From DATACZ01 sp036258795 (lineage in GTDB: Bacteria > Actinomycetota > CADDZG01 > JAHWKV01), in the NCBI GenBank assembly GCA_036258795.1, contig DATACZ010000181.1:1-8186 (forward strand): DNA of 8,186 bases, written 5' to 3'. The position numbers and the translations under genes are program-made. Below the pieces are notes generated by a model. That model was not told where the DNA came from. It was given only the letters and a program-made list of their open reading frames with translations, and did not search any database. Shown here piece after piece: positions 1 through 6,501 of the stretch (position 1 is the stretch's first letter; each line of letters opens with the position of its first letter).

Positions 1-327
1 CCCCCCGTGCCTCCTAACGCCGGGCTTCCGGCCCCAGAGGGACCTGCAGACTCAATGGTGCAGGATGTGATCCAAGGGCTGGCGGGAGGTATCGTCGCGG
101 CACAGAACTCGGGTGAGATCACTGAGAAAGCGGCCAGGGACGTAGCGCGTGAGCTGGATAAGGCCTACGAGCAGTATTCCGAGGGCGATCTGGACGATGC
201 CAGGGATGCCACTGCGGAGGCAAGAGAAGAGCTGAGCAAGTATTACGAGCGGGGCGAGGTGTCTTCGGCCCGGGTCAACTCCTTGAGTGAGGCGTTGAGT
301 CGCCTGGAGGTGGCCTTAAGAGAGTGA
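1..327 (+). CDS. C-terminal part of a protein with a charged helical tail, possibly a Ser/Thr kinase (5' end outside window)
   Basis: The frame is open from the first base, so this is most likely the 3' end of a longer gene, although a GTG at 7 could in principle start a 106-residue protein. A short Pro-rich stretch (PPVPPNAGLPAPEGP) is followed by about 85 residues of charged amphipathic helix with a repeated pattern: 'SGEITEKAARDVARELDKAYEQY..GDLDDA' then 'ERGEVSSARVNSLSEALSRL'. From memory, actinobacterial Ser/Thr protein kinases and some other surface proteins end in such tails (Pro-rich linker, then 'GEI..AA..L...L..GD...A...'). No kinase catalytic residues lie in the window, so the kinase idea is an inference. 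Its TGA overlaps the GTG of the next gene by 4 bases, suggesting translational coupling with the thiol/protease genes downstream. Confidence 0.6.
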   Translation, partial: PPVPPNAGLPAPEGPADSMVQDVIQGLAGGIVAAQNSGEITEKAARDVARELDKAYEQYSEGDLDDARDATAEAREELSKYYERGEVSSARVNSLSEALSRLEVALRE

Positions 328-779
328 AGATGATCCGGCGACTACCGGCTACTCGAGTCATCGCCGTGGCCGCCGCAGTGATCGTCCTCGCGGTCGCAGC
401 CGTCCTGCTGAGCAGGAGTAGAGAAGTTAAGGAGAGGCCGGAAGCGAAATCCGGCACCCTCGATGATCAAGAGCTTTCCGCCGCCTTCTCAGCGCTTTGC
501 ACCTCCCGTACCCTCGTGGACGACGACCTCGATGCCGCACGTGATGTCTTCTTCACCCGCGCACACGCAACGCTGCACGTCATGGCCTCAGAGCTTTCCA
601 ACACCGACCGGCCTCTGGCCGCAGAGCTACTCGAAGCAAAAAACCGCGTGGAGCAGGAGTTGACGGGGGTTGGACCGCAGACTGCCGCAGAGGCAATTGA
701 TCGCCTCCTGTCCATATCAAAACAGGCACTAATATCTCTTGGTATGAACTCCCCATCCTGCCCGAACCAGGCCGCCTGA
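324..779 (+). CDS. Small membrane-anchored protein with two cysteines, function unknown
   Basis: This 151-residue protein has a basic N-terminus (MKMIRR), one hydrophobic segment at about residues 11-30 and a predicted helical domain outside the membrane. That domain carries Cys59 (ALCTSR) near its start and Cys146 (SPSCP) near its end, with His81 and His85 in 'FFTRAHATLHVMASEL'. The spacing would suit a disulfide that closes a helical bundle. I recall similar unnamed actinobacterial proteins with the 'F..RAH..LH..A' pattern, but know of no assigned function. The GTG at 324 is chosen because it forms a GTGA overlap with the previous stop and has GGAGGT at 306-311, 12 bases upstream; the ATG at 330 is an alternative. 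The next gene starts 2 bases after the stop and encodes a thioredoxin-like lipoprotein, which could act on this cysteine pair (inference). Confidence 0.8.
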   Translation: MKMIRRLPATRVIAVAAAVIVLAVAAVLLSRSREVKERPEAKSGTLDDQELSAAFSALCTSRTLVDDDLDAARDVFFTRAHATLHVMASELSNTDRPLAAELLEAKNRVEQELTGVGPQTAAEAIDRLLSISKQALISLGMNSPSCPNQAA

Positions 780-781
780 CT

Positions 782-1765
782 TTGAATCTCCATCCTGCCT
801 GGTCCGGCCGGATCTCGGCATGGCTTCTGCTCGCGCTGGTTGCAGTCTCCTGCACCTCACGAGATGCGGCTCCAGAAGCCCAAAGCCCCACCCCCTCCCG
901 GCAGGAGCTCGTAGCTCAAGTCGCCAGCTACGACCTGGCGGTGGGCAAACAACGGTTCATGGTGGGCTTACTCACGCCTCAGCAGGAATTGGTCGGCGGT
1001 GGATCCGTATCGATGAAGTTCGTCTATCTCGGCACTAGGGAGCGGCCTCAGAGCTCAGGGCCCGTGGTATCGGAAGCCACAGGTAACTTCCTGGCCATAC
1101 CCAGGGAGGGCGGCAGCCCCCCGCCTTTGCCCGTGGCCGGTCCTCGGGTGGTGTCGTCCTCCGAGGGTTCGGGAGTCTACGCGGCCGACGCTACCTTTGA
1201 CCGGGCCGGCTTCTGGGGCGTCCTGGTGGAGGCCTCGGTGGAGGAACGGGGGCCCCTGCCGGCGAGGGCCACCTTCGAGGTGCTGCCGGAACATGAGTTT
1301 CCTTGGATCGGTGAGGATGCTCCGCGAAGCGAGAACCTGACCGTCGACTCAACAGATGCACCCAAGAGTGCCATCGACTCTAGAGCCCAGGGCGCAACCG
1401 AGGTGCCCGATCCCGAGCTTCACTCCACCACAGTCGCCAAGAGCTTGGCCGACAAGCGCCCCGTCCTTCTGGTCGTGGCGACTCCGGTCTACTGCGTCAG
1501 CAGATTCTGCGGTCCCATCACCGACATGGTGTCGGAGCTGTCCAAGAGCTATGGCAACCGGGCCAACTTCGTTCATATCGAGGTTTGGCGGGACTTCGAG
1601 AAGAAGGAGTTGAACCGGGCTGCAGCCGATTGGATTCTTACGGAAAAGCCGTCAGAGCCATGGATATTTCTGATTGGCTCTGACGGCAAGATCAGTGCAA
1701 GGTGGGACAACGTCGCGACCCGTCAGGAGGTGGAGCCCGCACTTCAGGCACTCCCCGCTCAATGA
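782..1765 (+). CDS. Lipoprotein with a C-terminal thioredoxin-like domain (CX4C)
   Basis: This 327-residue protein has a lipoprotein signal: hydrophobic residues 12-23, then a plausible lipobox 'VAVSC' with Cys24 as the lipidation site. Residues about 48-168 look like a beta-sandwich of Ig/FixH type ('GVYAADATFDRAGFWGVLVEA'). Residues about 215-325 match a thioredoxin-like fold: 'RPVLLVVATPVYCVSRFCGP' with Cys238 and Cys243, then 'NFVHIEVW', then 'SEPWIFLIGSDG' with Pro293 at the usual cis-proline place. The cysteines are four residues apart (CVSRFC), unlike CXXC thioredoxins and CXXXC Sco proteins. It probably sits on the outer face of the membrane and handles thiols or disulfides; metal delivery of the Sco kind cannot be excluded. 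The TTG start at 782 lies 2 bases after the previous stop, lacks a clear Shine-Dalgarno, and is the only start seen that keeps the whole signal peptide. The stop overlaps the next ATG (ATGA). Confidence 0.85.
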   Translation: MNLHPAWSGRISAWLLLALVAVSCTSRDAAPEAQSPTPSRQELVAQVASYDLAVGKQRFMVGLLTPQQELVGGGSVSMKFVYLGTRERPQSSGPVVSEATGNFLAIPREGGSPPPLPVAGPRVVSSSEGSGVYAADATFDRAGFWGVLVEASVEERGPLPARATFEVLPEHEFPWIGEDAPRSENLTVDSTDAPKSAIDSRAQGATEVPDPELHSTTVAKSLADKRPVLLVVATPVYCVSRFCGPITDMVSELSKSYGNRANFVHIEVWRDFEKKELNRAAADWILTEKPSEPWIFLIGSDGKISARWDNVATRQEVEPALQALPAQ

Positions 1766-3888
1766 GCGACCCGCTGGCACCCAGCTTTACACTCCTAAAG
1801 GTTCGGAACATAAGGATCGGGGCTCACTGGTCCTGGCTCATCGTCTTTGCGCTTTGGGCGTGGCAACTCGCCTCCGAGCTGTTCCCCAGCTCCTACCCCG
1901 GCCTTTCCGGGCGCTCTTACCTGGTCATGGGGCTCGTCTCCGCCGTGATCTTCTTCGCCTCGATTCTTCTGCATGAGTTGGGTCATTCTCTTCAAGCCCT
2001 GAAGGAAGGCATGCAGATCCGCGACATCACGCTGTGGCTGTTCGGAGGGGTGGCTCGGTTCGAGGGTATGTTTCCCTCTGCCGGGGCCGAGTTCCGAATC
2101 GCCATCGCAGGGCCCGTGGTCTCGGTCGCCCTGGCGATCCTTTTCTGGGTACTGGCCGCTGGGATGGCATTTCTAAACATCCCGGAAGAGGCAGTCGGTA
2201 TCTGCGACTACCTGAGCCGCATCAATCTCATCCTTGTGGCTTTCAATATGGTTCCGGCTCTGCCGCTCGACGGGGGCCGCGTCCTCCGGTCATGGCTCTG
2301 GCAGAGGCAGGATAATTTCACGTCGGCGACGATCTCAGCCGCCAGAGCCGGGAAAGGCTTTGGCTACCTGCTCATAGGCGCCGGGGTGGCACAATTCTTC
2401 ACAGTTGGCCTGAGTGGCGGGATCTGGTTTGTGGTCCTCGGCTGGTTCCTGTACCAGGCGGCGGAGGCGGAGCAGGACTTCGCGCTCTTGAGCCGGGCGT
2501 TCCGGTCCCTGCCCGTCAGGGACTTGATGACCGCAGATCCTGTGGTGGTACCCGGCACCAGGAGCGTGGCCGAATTTCTCGACGATAAGCGGGTGAGGGA
2601 TCACTCCACCTACCCCGTAACCGAGGACGGGAAGTTGCTGGGTTTGGTGTCTCTGCGCCTGGCCTCGGCGGTCCCGCCGGCGAGGAGAGCCGACACCACC
2701 GTGGCGGATGTGATGCTCCCGGCAAACCAGACCCCAGTTGTCCGGCCCGATGTCCCCATCTTTGATGCGCTGGATCCCTTGAGAACCGCTCCCGGCAGAG
2801 CGGTGGTAATGGACGGGGGGCGTATCGTCGGCATTGTCTCAGGCTCCGACGTGGCCAAGGCGGTAGAGGTCGAGCGGACCCGGGGGCTTCCGGATAGACC
2901 GGCCCGGTCGGCCAGGCCGGTTTGGGCCTTGGTCGCCACGATCTTCGTGATCGCCGCGGCCCTGATATACCGTCCGCCCTTGGTGGTGGTCTCCCCCGGA
3001 CCGGCAATAGACGTGGGCCGGGATGTCAACGTCCGCGGAATACCAGCAACAAGGCTCAACGGACGCTATCTCCTGCTCACCGTCCATATCAGTGAGCCTA
3101 CCGCCCTGGGGGCCGCTTACGCTCTCTTAAACCCAGAACTGGACCTGATCACCCGTTCCGCGCTGCTCGGCGGCGAAGGGATATCCGAGGAAGAATTCCT
3201 TCGGGGCCAGCGCCGCCTGTTTGAAGAGAGCAGGAAGGCGGCTGCCGCGGCGGCCGCATCGGCGGCCGGCATGGAGGTCAAGCTTTCAGGCGCGGGAGCG
3301 CAGGTGGTTGACGTAGTGGAGAGTGCCCCGGCGGGGGGCAGGATCAGGCTTGGCGATGTGATCACCGCCATTGACGGCAGGCCGGTCATGCTGGCCTCGG
3401 ATCTAAGAAGCGTGACCACGGCGCGTCCCGCCGGCACCACCTTCCGGCTGGAGGTCCAGCGGAGGTCTCGCACTATCACCGTCCGCGTAAAAAGCGCCCG
3501 TATCCCAAGCCTTGACCAACCAATAACCGGCATCGGGATTGTTGCTGTTACCCGGGATCTGGACGTTCAGCTGCCGTTTGAGGTGGATTTCCGGGACAGG
3601 AATATCGGGGGTCCATCGGCCGGTTTGGCTTATGCCCTGGCCATAGCGGACATCATCGATGCCAGGGACGTGGCGAGGGGCCGCTCCCTGGCGGCGTCGG
3701 GTACGATCCAGCTCACCGGCGAGGTCGGGGTCGTCGGCGGGCTGGAGCAGAAGGCTCAGGCCGCCAGGGAGGCGAATGCAGAAGTTGTGCTGGTCCCCAA
3801 GGAGGAGCTAGATCAGGTCGAGGGGAGGGACGTCCACGGCGTTGAGAGCCTTGGCGAGGCGCTGCAGCTGCTAAACAGCGCGGCCTGA
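1762..3888 (+). CDS. Fusion of an M50 site-2 intramembrane metalloprotease, two CBS domains and a YlbL-like PDZ-Lon (S16) protease
   Basis: This is a 708-residue protein. Residues 1-235 form an M50 site-2 protease like the CBS-bearing mjS2P: several membrane segments (about 22-39, 53-80, 111-138, 148-168, 198-231), zinc motif HELGH at 71-75 (His71, Glu72, His75), and third zinc ligand Asp170 in 'MVPALPLDGGRVLR'. Two CBS domains follow (about 250-305 and 314-370), which in other proteins bind adenine nucleotides. A membrane segment at about 386-403 leads into a full YlbL-like part: 'VVVSPGPAIDV', an Ala-rich helix (492-502), a PDZ domain (about 505-577), and a Lon-type proteolytic domain with catalytic Ser619 in 'NIGGPSAG' and Lys664 in 'GLEQKAQAA', 45 residues apart as expected. 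YlbL proteases are normally separate and act outside the cell; B. subtilis YlbL degrades the division inhibitor YneA. All catalytic residues of both proteases are present. The ATG at 1762 is preferred because of the ATGA overlap; an upstream in-frame GTG at 1702 would lie deep inside the preceding gene. Confidence 0.93.
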   Translation: MSDPLAPSFTLLKVRNIRIGAHWSWLIVFALWAWQLASELFPSSYPGLSGRSYLVMGLVSAVIFFASILLHELGHSLQALKEGMQIRDITLWLFGGVARFEGMFPSAGAEFRIAIAGPVVSVALAILFWVLAAGMAFLNIPEEAVGICDYLSRINLILVAFNMVPALPLDGGRVLRSWLWQRQDNFTSATISAARAGKGFGYLLIGAGVAQFFTVGLSGGIWFVVLGWFLYQAAEAEQDFALLSRAFRSLPVRDLMTADPVVVPGTRSVAEFLDDKRVRDHSTYPVTEDGKLLGLVSLRLASAVPPARRADTTVADVMLPANQTPVVRPDVPIFDALDPLRTAPGRAVVMDGGRIVGIVSGSDVAKAVEVERTRGLPDRPARSARPVWALVATIFVIAAALIYRPPLVVVSPGPAIDVGRDVNVRGIPATRLNGRYLLLTVHISEPTALGAAYALLNPELDLITRSALLGGEGISEEEFLRGQRRLFEESRKAAAAAAASAAGMEVKLSGAGAQVVDVVESAPAGGRIRLGDVITAIDGRPVMLASDLRSVTTARPAGTTFRLEVQRRSRTITVRVKSARIPSLDQPITGIGIVAVTRDLDVQLPFEVDFRDRNIGGPSAGLAYALAIADIIDARDVARGRSLAASGTIQLTGEVGVVGGLEQKAQAAREANAEVVLVPKEELDQVEGRDVHGVESLGEALQLLNSAA

Positions 3889-3941
3889 CTCACGCATCGA
3901 ACGATCGAAGGGGACGCCCCGCTTCTGCCGACCGGACGGTC
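3889..3941. other. Convergent intergenic gap without a clear terminator
   Basis: These 53 bases separate the stops of the double protease and hsp20. They hold two small dyads, GGGG-ACG-CCCC (3910-3920) and GACC-GGAC-GGTC (3930-3941), the second touching the hsp20 stop. Neither has a T-run on either side, so factor-independent termination is not supported. They could still slow polymerase in a tail-to-tail junction. Confidence 0.5.
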
Positions 3942-4385
3942 TTAGCCCGACGACTTAACCTGAATCTTATGTGGCTTCGCCTGCTCTACCTTGGGAACAT
4001 CGATCACGAGGAGCCCATCGTTCATCGACGCCTCTATCCTGGCGGCGTCGGATTTTGAGGGCAACGTGATCCGGCGGCCAAAGGGACCGAAGCTGCGCTC
4101 AATCCTGCGAAGCGTCTCTTCACCGGTGCCCTGATATGGCCGTCGTTCACCCGTTAGGACGAGAACGTTGTCCTCAACGGTGATGTCCACGTCGCTGGTG
4201 CTCAGCCCAGGGAGCTCCACTATGATCTGGAACTTTTCGGCGCTCTCGAGTATGTCTACGACCGGGGACCACGAACCCGTAAAGGTGGACTCGGCCGTCC
4301 TATAGACGTTTCCAAGCATGCGGCTGACCTCGCTCTGGGACCAGAGGTCCCGAAAGGGATCCAAACGTGAGAACGAAACTTCCAT
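3942..4385 (-). CDS. Hsp20 family small heat-shock protein
   Basis: This 147-residue protein has the family's usual size and layout. A short N-terminal arm (residues 1-38, 'FSRLDPFRDLW') precedes the alpha-crystallin domain (about 39-133). Landmarks are 'WSPVVDILESAEKFQIIVELPGL' and 'LTGERR' in the first half, and 'RSFGPFGRRITLP' then 'MNDGLLVIDVPK' in the second. The tail has an IXI-type motif, Ile141-Gln-Val143, which in other members docks on neighbouring subunits during oligomer assembly. Such proteins hold unfolding cytosolic or membrane-near proteins without ATP. The ATG start at 4385 is supported by a strong Shine-Dalgarno just upstream. The gene runs divergently from the membrane protein gene and convergently with the double protease. 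No CIRCE or HAIR heat-shock operator was found upstream. Confidence 0.95.
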   Translation of the reverse strand: MEVSFSRLDPFRDLWSQSEVSRMLGNVYRTAESTFTGSWSPVVDILESAEKFQIIVELPGLSTSDVDITVEDNVLVLTGERRPYQGTGEETLRRIERSFGPFGRRITLPSKSDAARIEASMNDGLLVIDVPKVEQAKPHKIQVKSSG

Positions 4386-4526
4386 GGCCCTCCTTCCTCG
4401 CTTTGAAAGAAGGATAAAGCTTGAAAAGTCACTTTACATGCGGTCTGACCGGAGCCGAAGAATGCACAGCGACCTCATTAAAAGGAAGGGCATGGTTGGC
4501 TAAATTTAGGCCGGTACACTGACCCT
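4386..4526. promoter_or_regulatory. Divergent promoter region between hsp20 and the six-TM protein gene
   Basis: This 141-bp region must carry promoters for both flanking genes and is more AT-rich than its surroundings. Visible elements are a perfect dyad CGGTC-T-GACCG at 4441-4451, a 10-bp palindrome CTAAATTTAG at 4500-4509, and two similar A/T-rich words, CTTTGAAAG (4401-4409) and CTTGAAAAG (4420-4428). On the minus strand a modest sigma-70-like pair TTCGGC-N17-TAAAGT would put the CGGTC dyad inside the spacer of an hsp20 promoter. The promoter assignment is weak; the dyads are seen directly. Confidence 0.5.
4389..4395 (-). promoter_or_regulatory. Shine-Dalgarno site of hsp20
   Basis: Read on the minus strand the bases are AAGGAGG, followed by GCC and the ATG. 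This is the best ribosome-binding site in the window. The spacing of three bases is shorter than usual, but the match fixes the start because no other in-frame ATG lies before residue 23. Confidence 0.75.
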
Positions 4527-4529
4527 GTG
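4515..4529 (+). promoter_or_regulatory. Candidate -10 box for a leaderless GTG transcript
   Basis: TACACT (4515-4520) fits the actinobacterial TANNNT -10 pattern and lies six bases before the GTG at 4527. Transcription would then start at or next to the start codon, giving a leaderless mRNA. This agrees with the absence of any Shine-Dalgarno upstream of that GTG. A -35 is not obvious; TTGGCT at 4495-4500 is a weak option with a short spacer. The palindrome CTAAATTTAG (4500-4509) sits just upstream of the -10 box, where a repressor would block polymerase. Confidence 0.45.
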
Positions 4530-5366
4530 TCCCAAGAAGAGGCGGTAGAACGAGCGACGAGGACAGGCCCCTTACTGCCGGACAGGATCGAAGCGCGTGC
4601 TCTCCAGGTCCTGAAGGCGACTTGCTTGCTCGGCTTTCCCTTGATTCTTGTCCTAATCGACGTTACCGGGGTCCATCCTTCGCTTATCGGCCGTACCGGC
4701 GCGGAACAGATTGAGAAGCTGGCCACGTCTGCCACAAGGTGGGCTCAGGTTCATGCCGCCTTCGCCGTAGCTGGCTTTCTTGCCTTGGGCACCATGTTGA
4801 CTCTGCGGGGTCTGATTGCCGGGGGGTCGAGTCACTTGCCGGCGGACGTCGCAGCCACCTTCGGAGCGATCGGTGCGGTTCTGTTCACCGGCACCGTGAT
4901 CATGGAGGTGTTGGTTATTCCACAGCTGTCCGCTGCCTGCGTAGCAGCGGATCCGTGCCTCGATCCGGCGAACCTGGTCTTTACCGAGGAGCTGGCCGAT
5001 CAAGGGTGGAGGGTCCTTCCCGGCCTTGTCTGGGGCGGCCAAGGGATTGCCTTGGGATTGCTGCTTCTGGCGGCACTGGGAGGAAGATCCGGAGCCCTAC
5101 GGTTGTGGGAAGCGCTCCTCATTGGAGCGGGAGGGTTTTACGAGCTGGTGGCTCCTACCGGTTTGCATCGGTGGGGAACCTTCAGTGCCGCGGTGGGCTT
5201 CCCCGGCATCACCGGATTGTTGGTGCTGGCCGGTAACGCGGGAGTTGCCCTAAGACTATTCCGGCGCGAAGGAGCGGGGCCTTCAGGGAGCCAGCTTCAT
5301 TCCCAGCACCTGGTGGACGCCGAAGTTGGCTCTCTCGAAGTCGATGATCGCCCCAGCCAGGAATAG
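4527..5366 (+). CDS. Six-TM integral membrane protein, function unknown
   Basis: This 279-residue protein has about six hydrophobic segments (roughly 28-46, 76-96, 108-130, 163-187, 193-211 and 218-243) after a polar N-terminus of about 25 residues. A polar loop between the third and fourth holds Cys138 and Cys144 ('AACVAADPCLDPANL'), which could form a small disulfide if the loop lies outside the cell. I do not recognise the family and see no catalytic or transport motif. The last 28 or so residues are hydrophilic ('SQLHSQHLVDAEVGSLEVDDRPSQE') and are encoded antisense to the methyltransferase gene, so this tail may be a read-through extension rather than a domain. The GTG start is chosen because it follows a TANNNT box by six bases; no Shine-Dalgarno is present. 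It is divergent from hsp20 and appears to be a single-gene unit. Confidence 0.8.
   Translation: MSQEEAVERATRTGPLLPDRIEARALQVLKATCLLGFPLILVLIDVTGVHPSLIGRTGAEQIEKLATSATRWAQVHAAFAVAGFLALGTMLTLRGLIAGGSSHLPADVAATFGAIGAVLFTGTVIMEVLVIPQLSAACVAADPCLDPANLVFTEELADQGWRVLPGLVWGGQGIALGLLLLAALGGRSGALRLWEALLIGAGGFYELVAPTGLHRWGTFSAAVGFPGITGLLVLAGNAGVALRLFRREGAGPSGSQLHSQHLVDAEVGSLEVDDRPSQE
5283..5366. other. Tail-to-tail overlap of two convergent genes
   Basis: The last 84 bases of the six-TM protein gene (+) and of the CFA-type methyltransferase gene (-) are the same DNA read on opposite strands. The methyltransferase end is conserved in type, so the overlap most likely arose when the + gene lost its earlier stop. 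No terminator hairpin is seen here, so the two mRNAs should be complementary at their 3' ends. Confidence 0.75.
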
Positions 5367-6494
5367 CCTCCAGACTCGAGTCCTCGCCGGCCCCACGAGG
5401 GCGACGGCCTCATCCCAATGCCCCTCCAGGTTGGCCAGCCATCGGTGCAGGGTTCTCGGGTAATGCTCCCGCAGGGCCTCGACGTGGCGGATTTCGAAGC
5501 CGCACGCTTGCATAGCGCCTATCACATCGGCAACGTCTTGAAGTTCTCCATCCGGGAATACGTATCGGCCAATAAACGAACGCCTCGAAACAGGACTTCC
5601 CCCCGCCGCCGAGATGGCATGGTTGAGCAAGAGTCCTCCAGGTCGAAGGACCCTGGCTAGGGACTCGAAGTAATCGTGAGACTGCGCTCGCCCCACATGC
5701 TCAAACATGCCGATGCTCGAGATGGCGTCATAGGTCTCCCCGGTAAGTTCCCTGTAGTCCTGGAGGCGGATCTCTACCCGGTCTTGAAGGCCGGCCTCAG
5801 CGACGCGCTGAATGGCCAGATCGTGCTGGGGAACCGAAACCGTGATCCCGACGGCCTGCACCCCGTAGTGCTCTGCCGCCCAGGACACCATGCCGCCCCA
5901 TCCGCAGCCAACGTCGAGTAGCCGGGAGCCAGGCGACAACCGGAGCTTGCGGCAAATGAGGTCGTACTTAGCCCTTTGAGCGTCCTCCAGGGTCTCATCA
6001 GGACGAGTAAAGAAGGCACATGAGTAGGTCATGCTGGGGCCCAGCATCATCCGGTAGAAGTCGTTGCTGAGGTCGTAATGGTGAGCGATCGCGGCGGCGT
6101 CCCGGTCCTGGCTGTGCCGCCTGCCCTTGAGCCGCATCTCCTCGGGTGGTGGGGGAGGAGGCCGCCCAAGAGCTCCAACCCGGGCGGCAGAGACGATGGC
6201 TTCGCCCCATACCTTGATACCTAGACGCTTGGGGAAGGTCTGTGTCAGGGACTGGAGGGCATGCAGAAGATCGCCTTCCAGGTCAATGTCTCCGGCGACG
6301 TAGGCCCGGGCCACCCCCAAGGTTCCGCCGCCGTAGATGATCCGACTGATGGCCATGGGAGAGCGGACCAGAATGGTGGCCTTGGGATCTGCGCCTCCCA
6401 CCGAGCTGCCGTCCCAGAACTCAACTCGAAGGGTTGGATCATCACCCACGAGGACCCGTGTGAGAGGTTCAAAAAGAATCGACGCGTCGCTCAA
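5283..6494 (-). CDS. Cyclopropane-fatty-acyl-phospholipid synthase family methyltransferase (UfaA/CFA type)
   Basis: This 403-residue enzyme should transfer a methylene or methyl group from S-adenosylmethionine to unsaturated acyl chains of membrane lipids. The N-terminal domain (1-110) has 'IYGGGTLGVARAYVAGDIDLEGDLLHAL', typical of actinobacterial relatives. A Pro run (112-117) links to the class I methyltransferase domain. That domain has 'HHYDLSNDFY' (138-147), 'MTYSCAFF' with Cys159, SAM-binding 'LLDVGCGWGG' (192-201), and 'SIGMFEHVG' with Glu265, then His292 and Tyr345. Cys159, Glu265, His292 and probably Tyr345 correspond to bicarbonate-site residues known from E. coli CFA synthase. The C-terminus 'FERANFGVHQVL' is typical, so the protein is complete. 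The start is TTG at 6494, 7 bases after the preceding stop, without a clear Shine-Dalgarno. The closest E. coli-like function is cyclopropanation, but actinobacterial relatives also make 10-methyl precursors. Confidence 0.93.
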   Translation of the reverse strand: MSDASILFEPLTRVLVGDDPTLRVEFWDGSSVGGADPKATILVRSPMAISRIIYGGGTLGVARAYVAGDIDLEGDLLHALQSLTQTFPKRLGIKVWGEAIVSAARVGALGRPPPPPPEEMRLKGRRHSQDRDAAAIAHHYDLSNDFYRMMLGPSMTYSCAFFTRPDETLEDAQRAKYDLICRKLRLSPGSRLLDVGCGWGGMVSWAAEHYGVQAVGITVSVPQHDLAIQRVAEAGLQDRVEIRLQDYRELTGETYDAISSIGMFEHVGRAQSHDYFESLARVLRPGGLLLNHAISAAGGSPVSRRSFIGRYVFPDGELQDVADVIGAMQACGFEIRHVEALREHYPRTLHRWLANLEGHWDEAVALVGPARTRVWRLFLAGAIIDFERANFGVHQVLGMKLAP

Positions 6495-6501
6495 GCGAGG
6501 G

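Noticed and set aside
2516..3007. 163-codon open frame on the - strand
   Set aside because: Antisense to the CBS region of the double protease; product is Pro/Arg-rich and without domain character.
3236..3270. GCC/GCG-rich tract as a possible simple-sequence contingency repeat
   Set aside because: It encodes an Ala-rich helix ahead of the PDZ domain, codons are mixed, and YlbL-type proteins have an Ala-rich helix at the same place.
3910..3941. Possible factor-independent terminators (GGGG-ACG-CCCC and GACC-GGAC-GGTC)
   Set aside because: Stems of four pairs and no T-run on either strand.
4739..5236. 165-codon open frame on the + strand
   Set aside because: Lies wholly inside the six-TM protein gene in another frame, with an Arg/Gly/Ser-rich product typical of out-of-frame GC-rich DNA.
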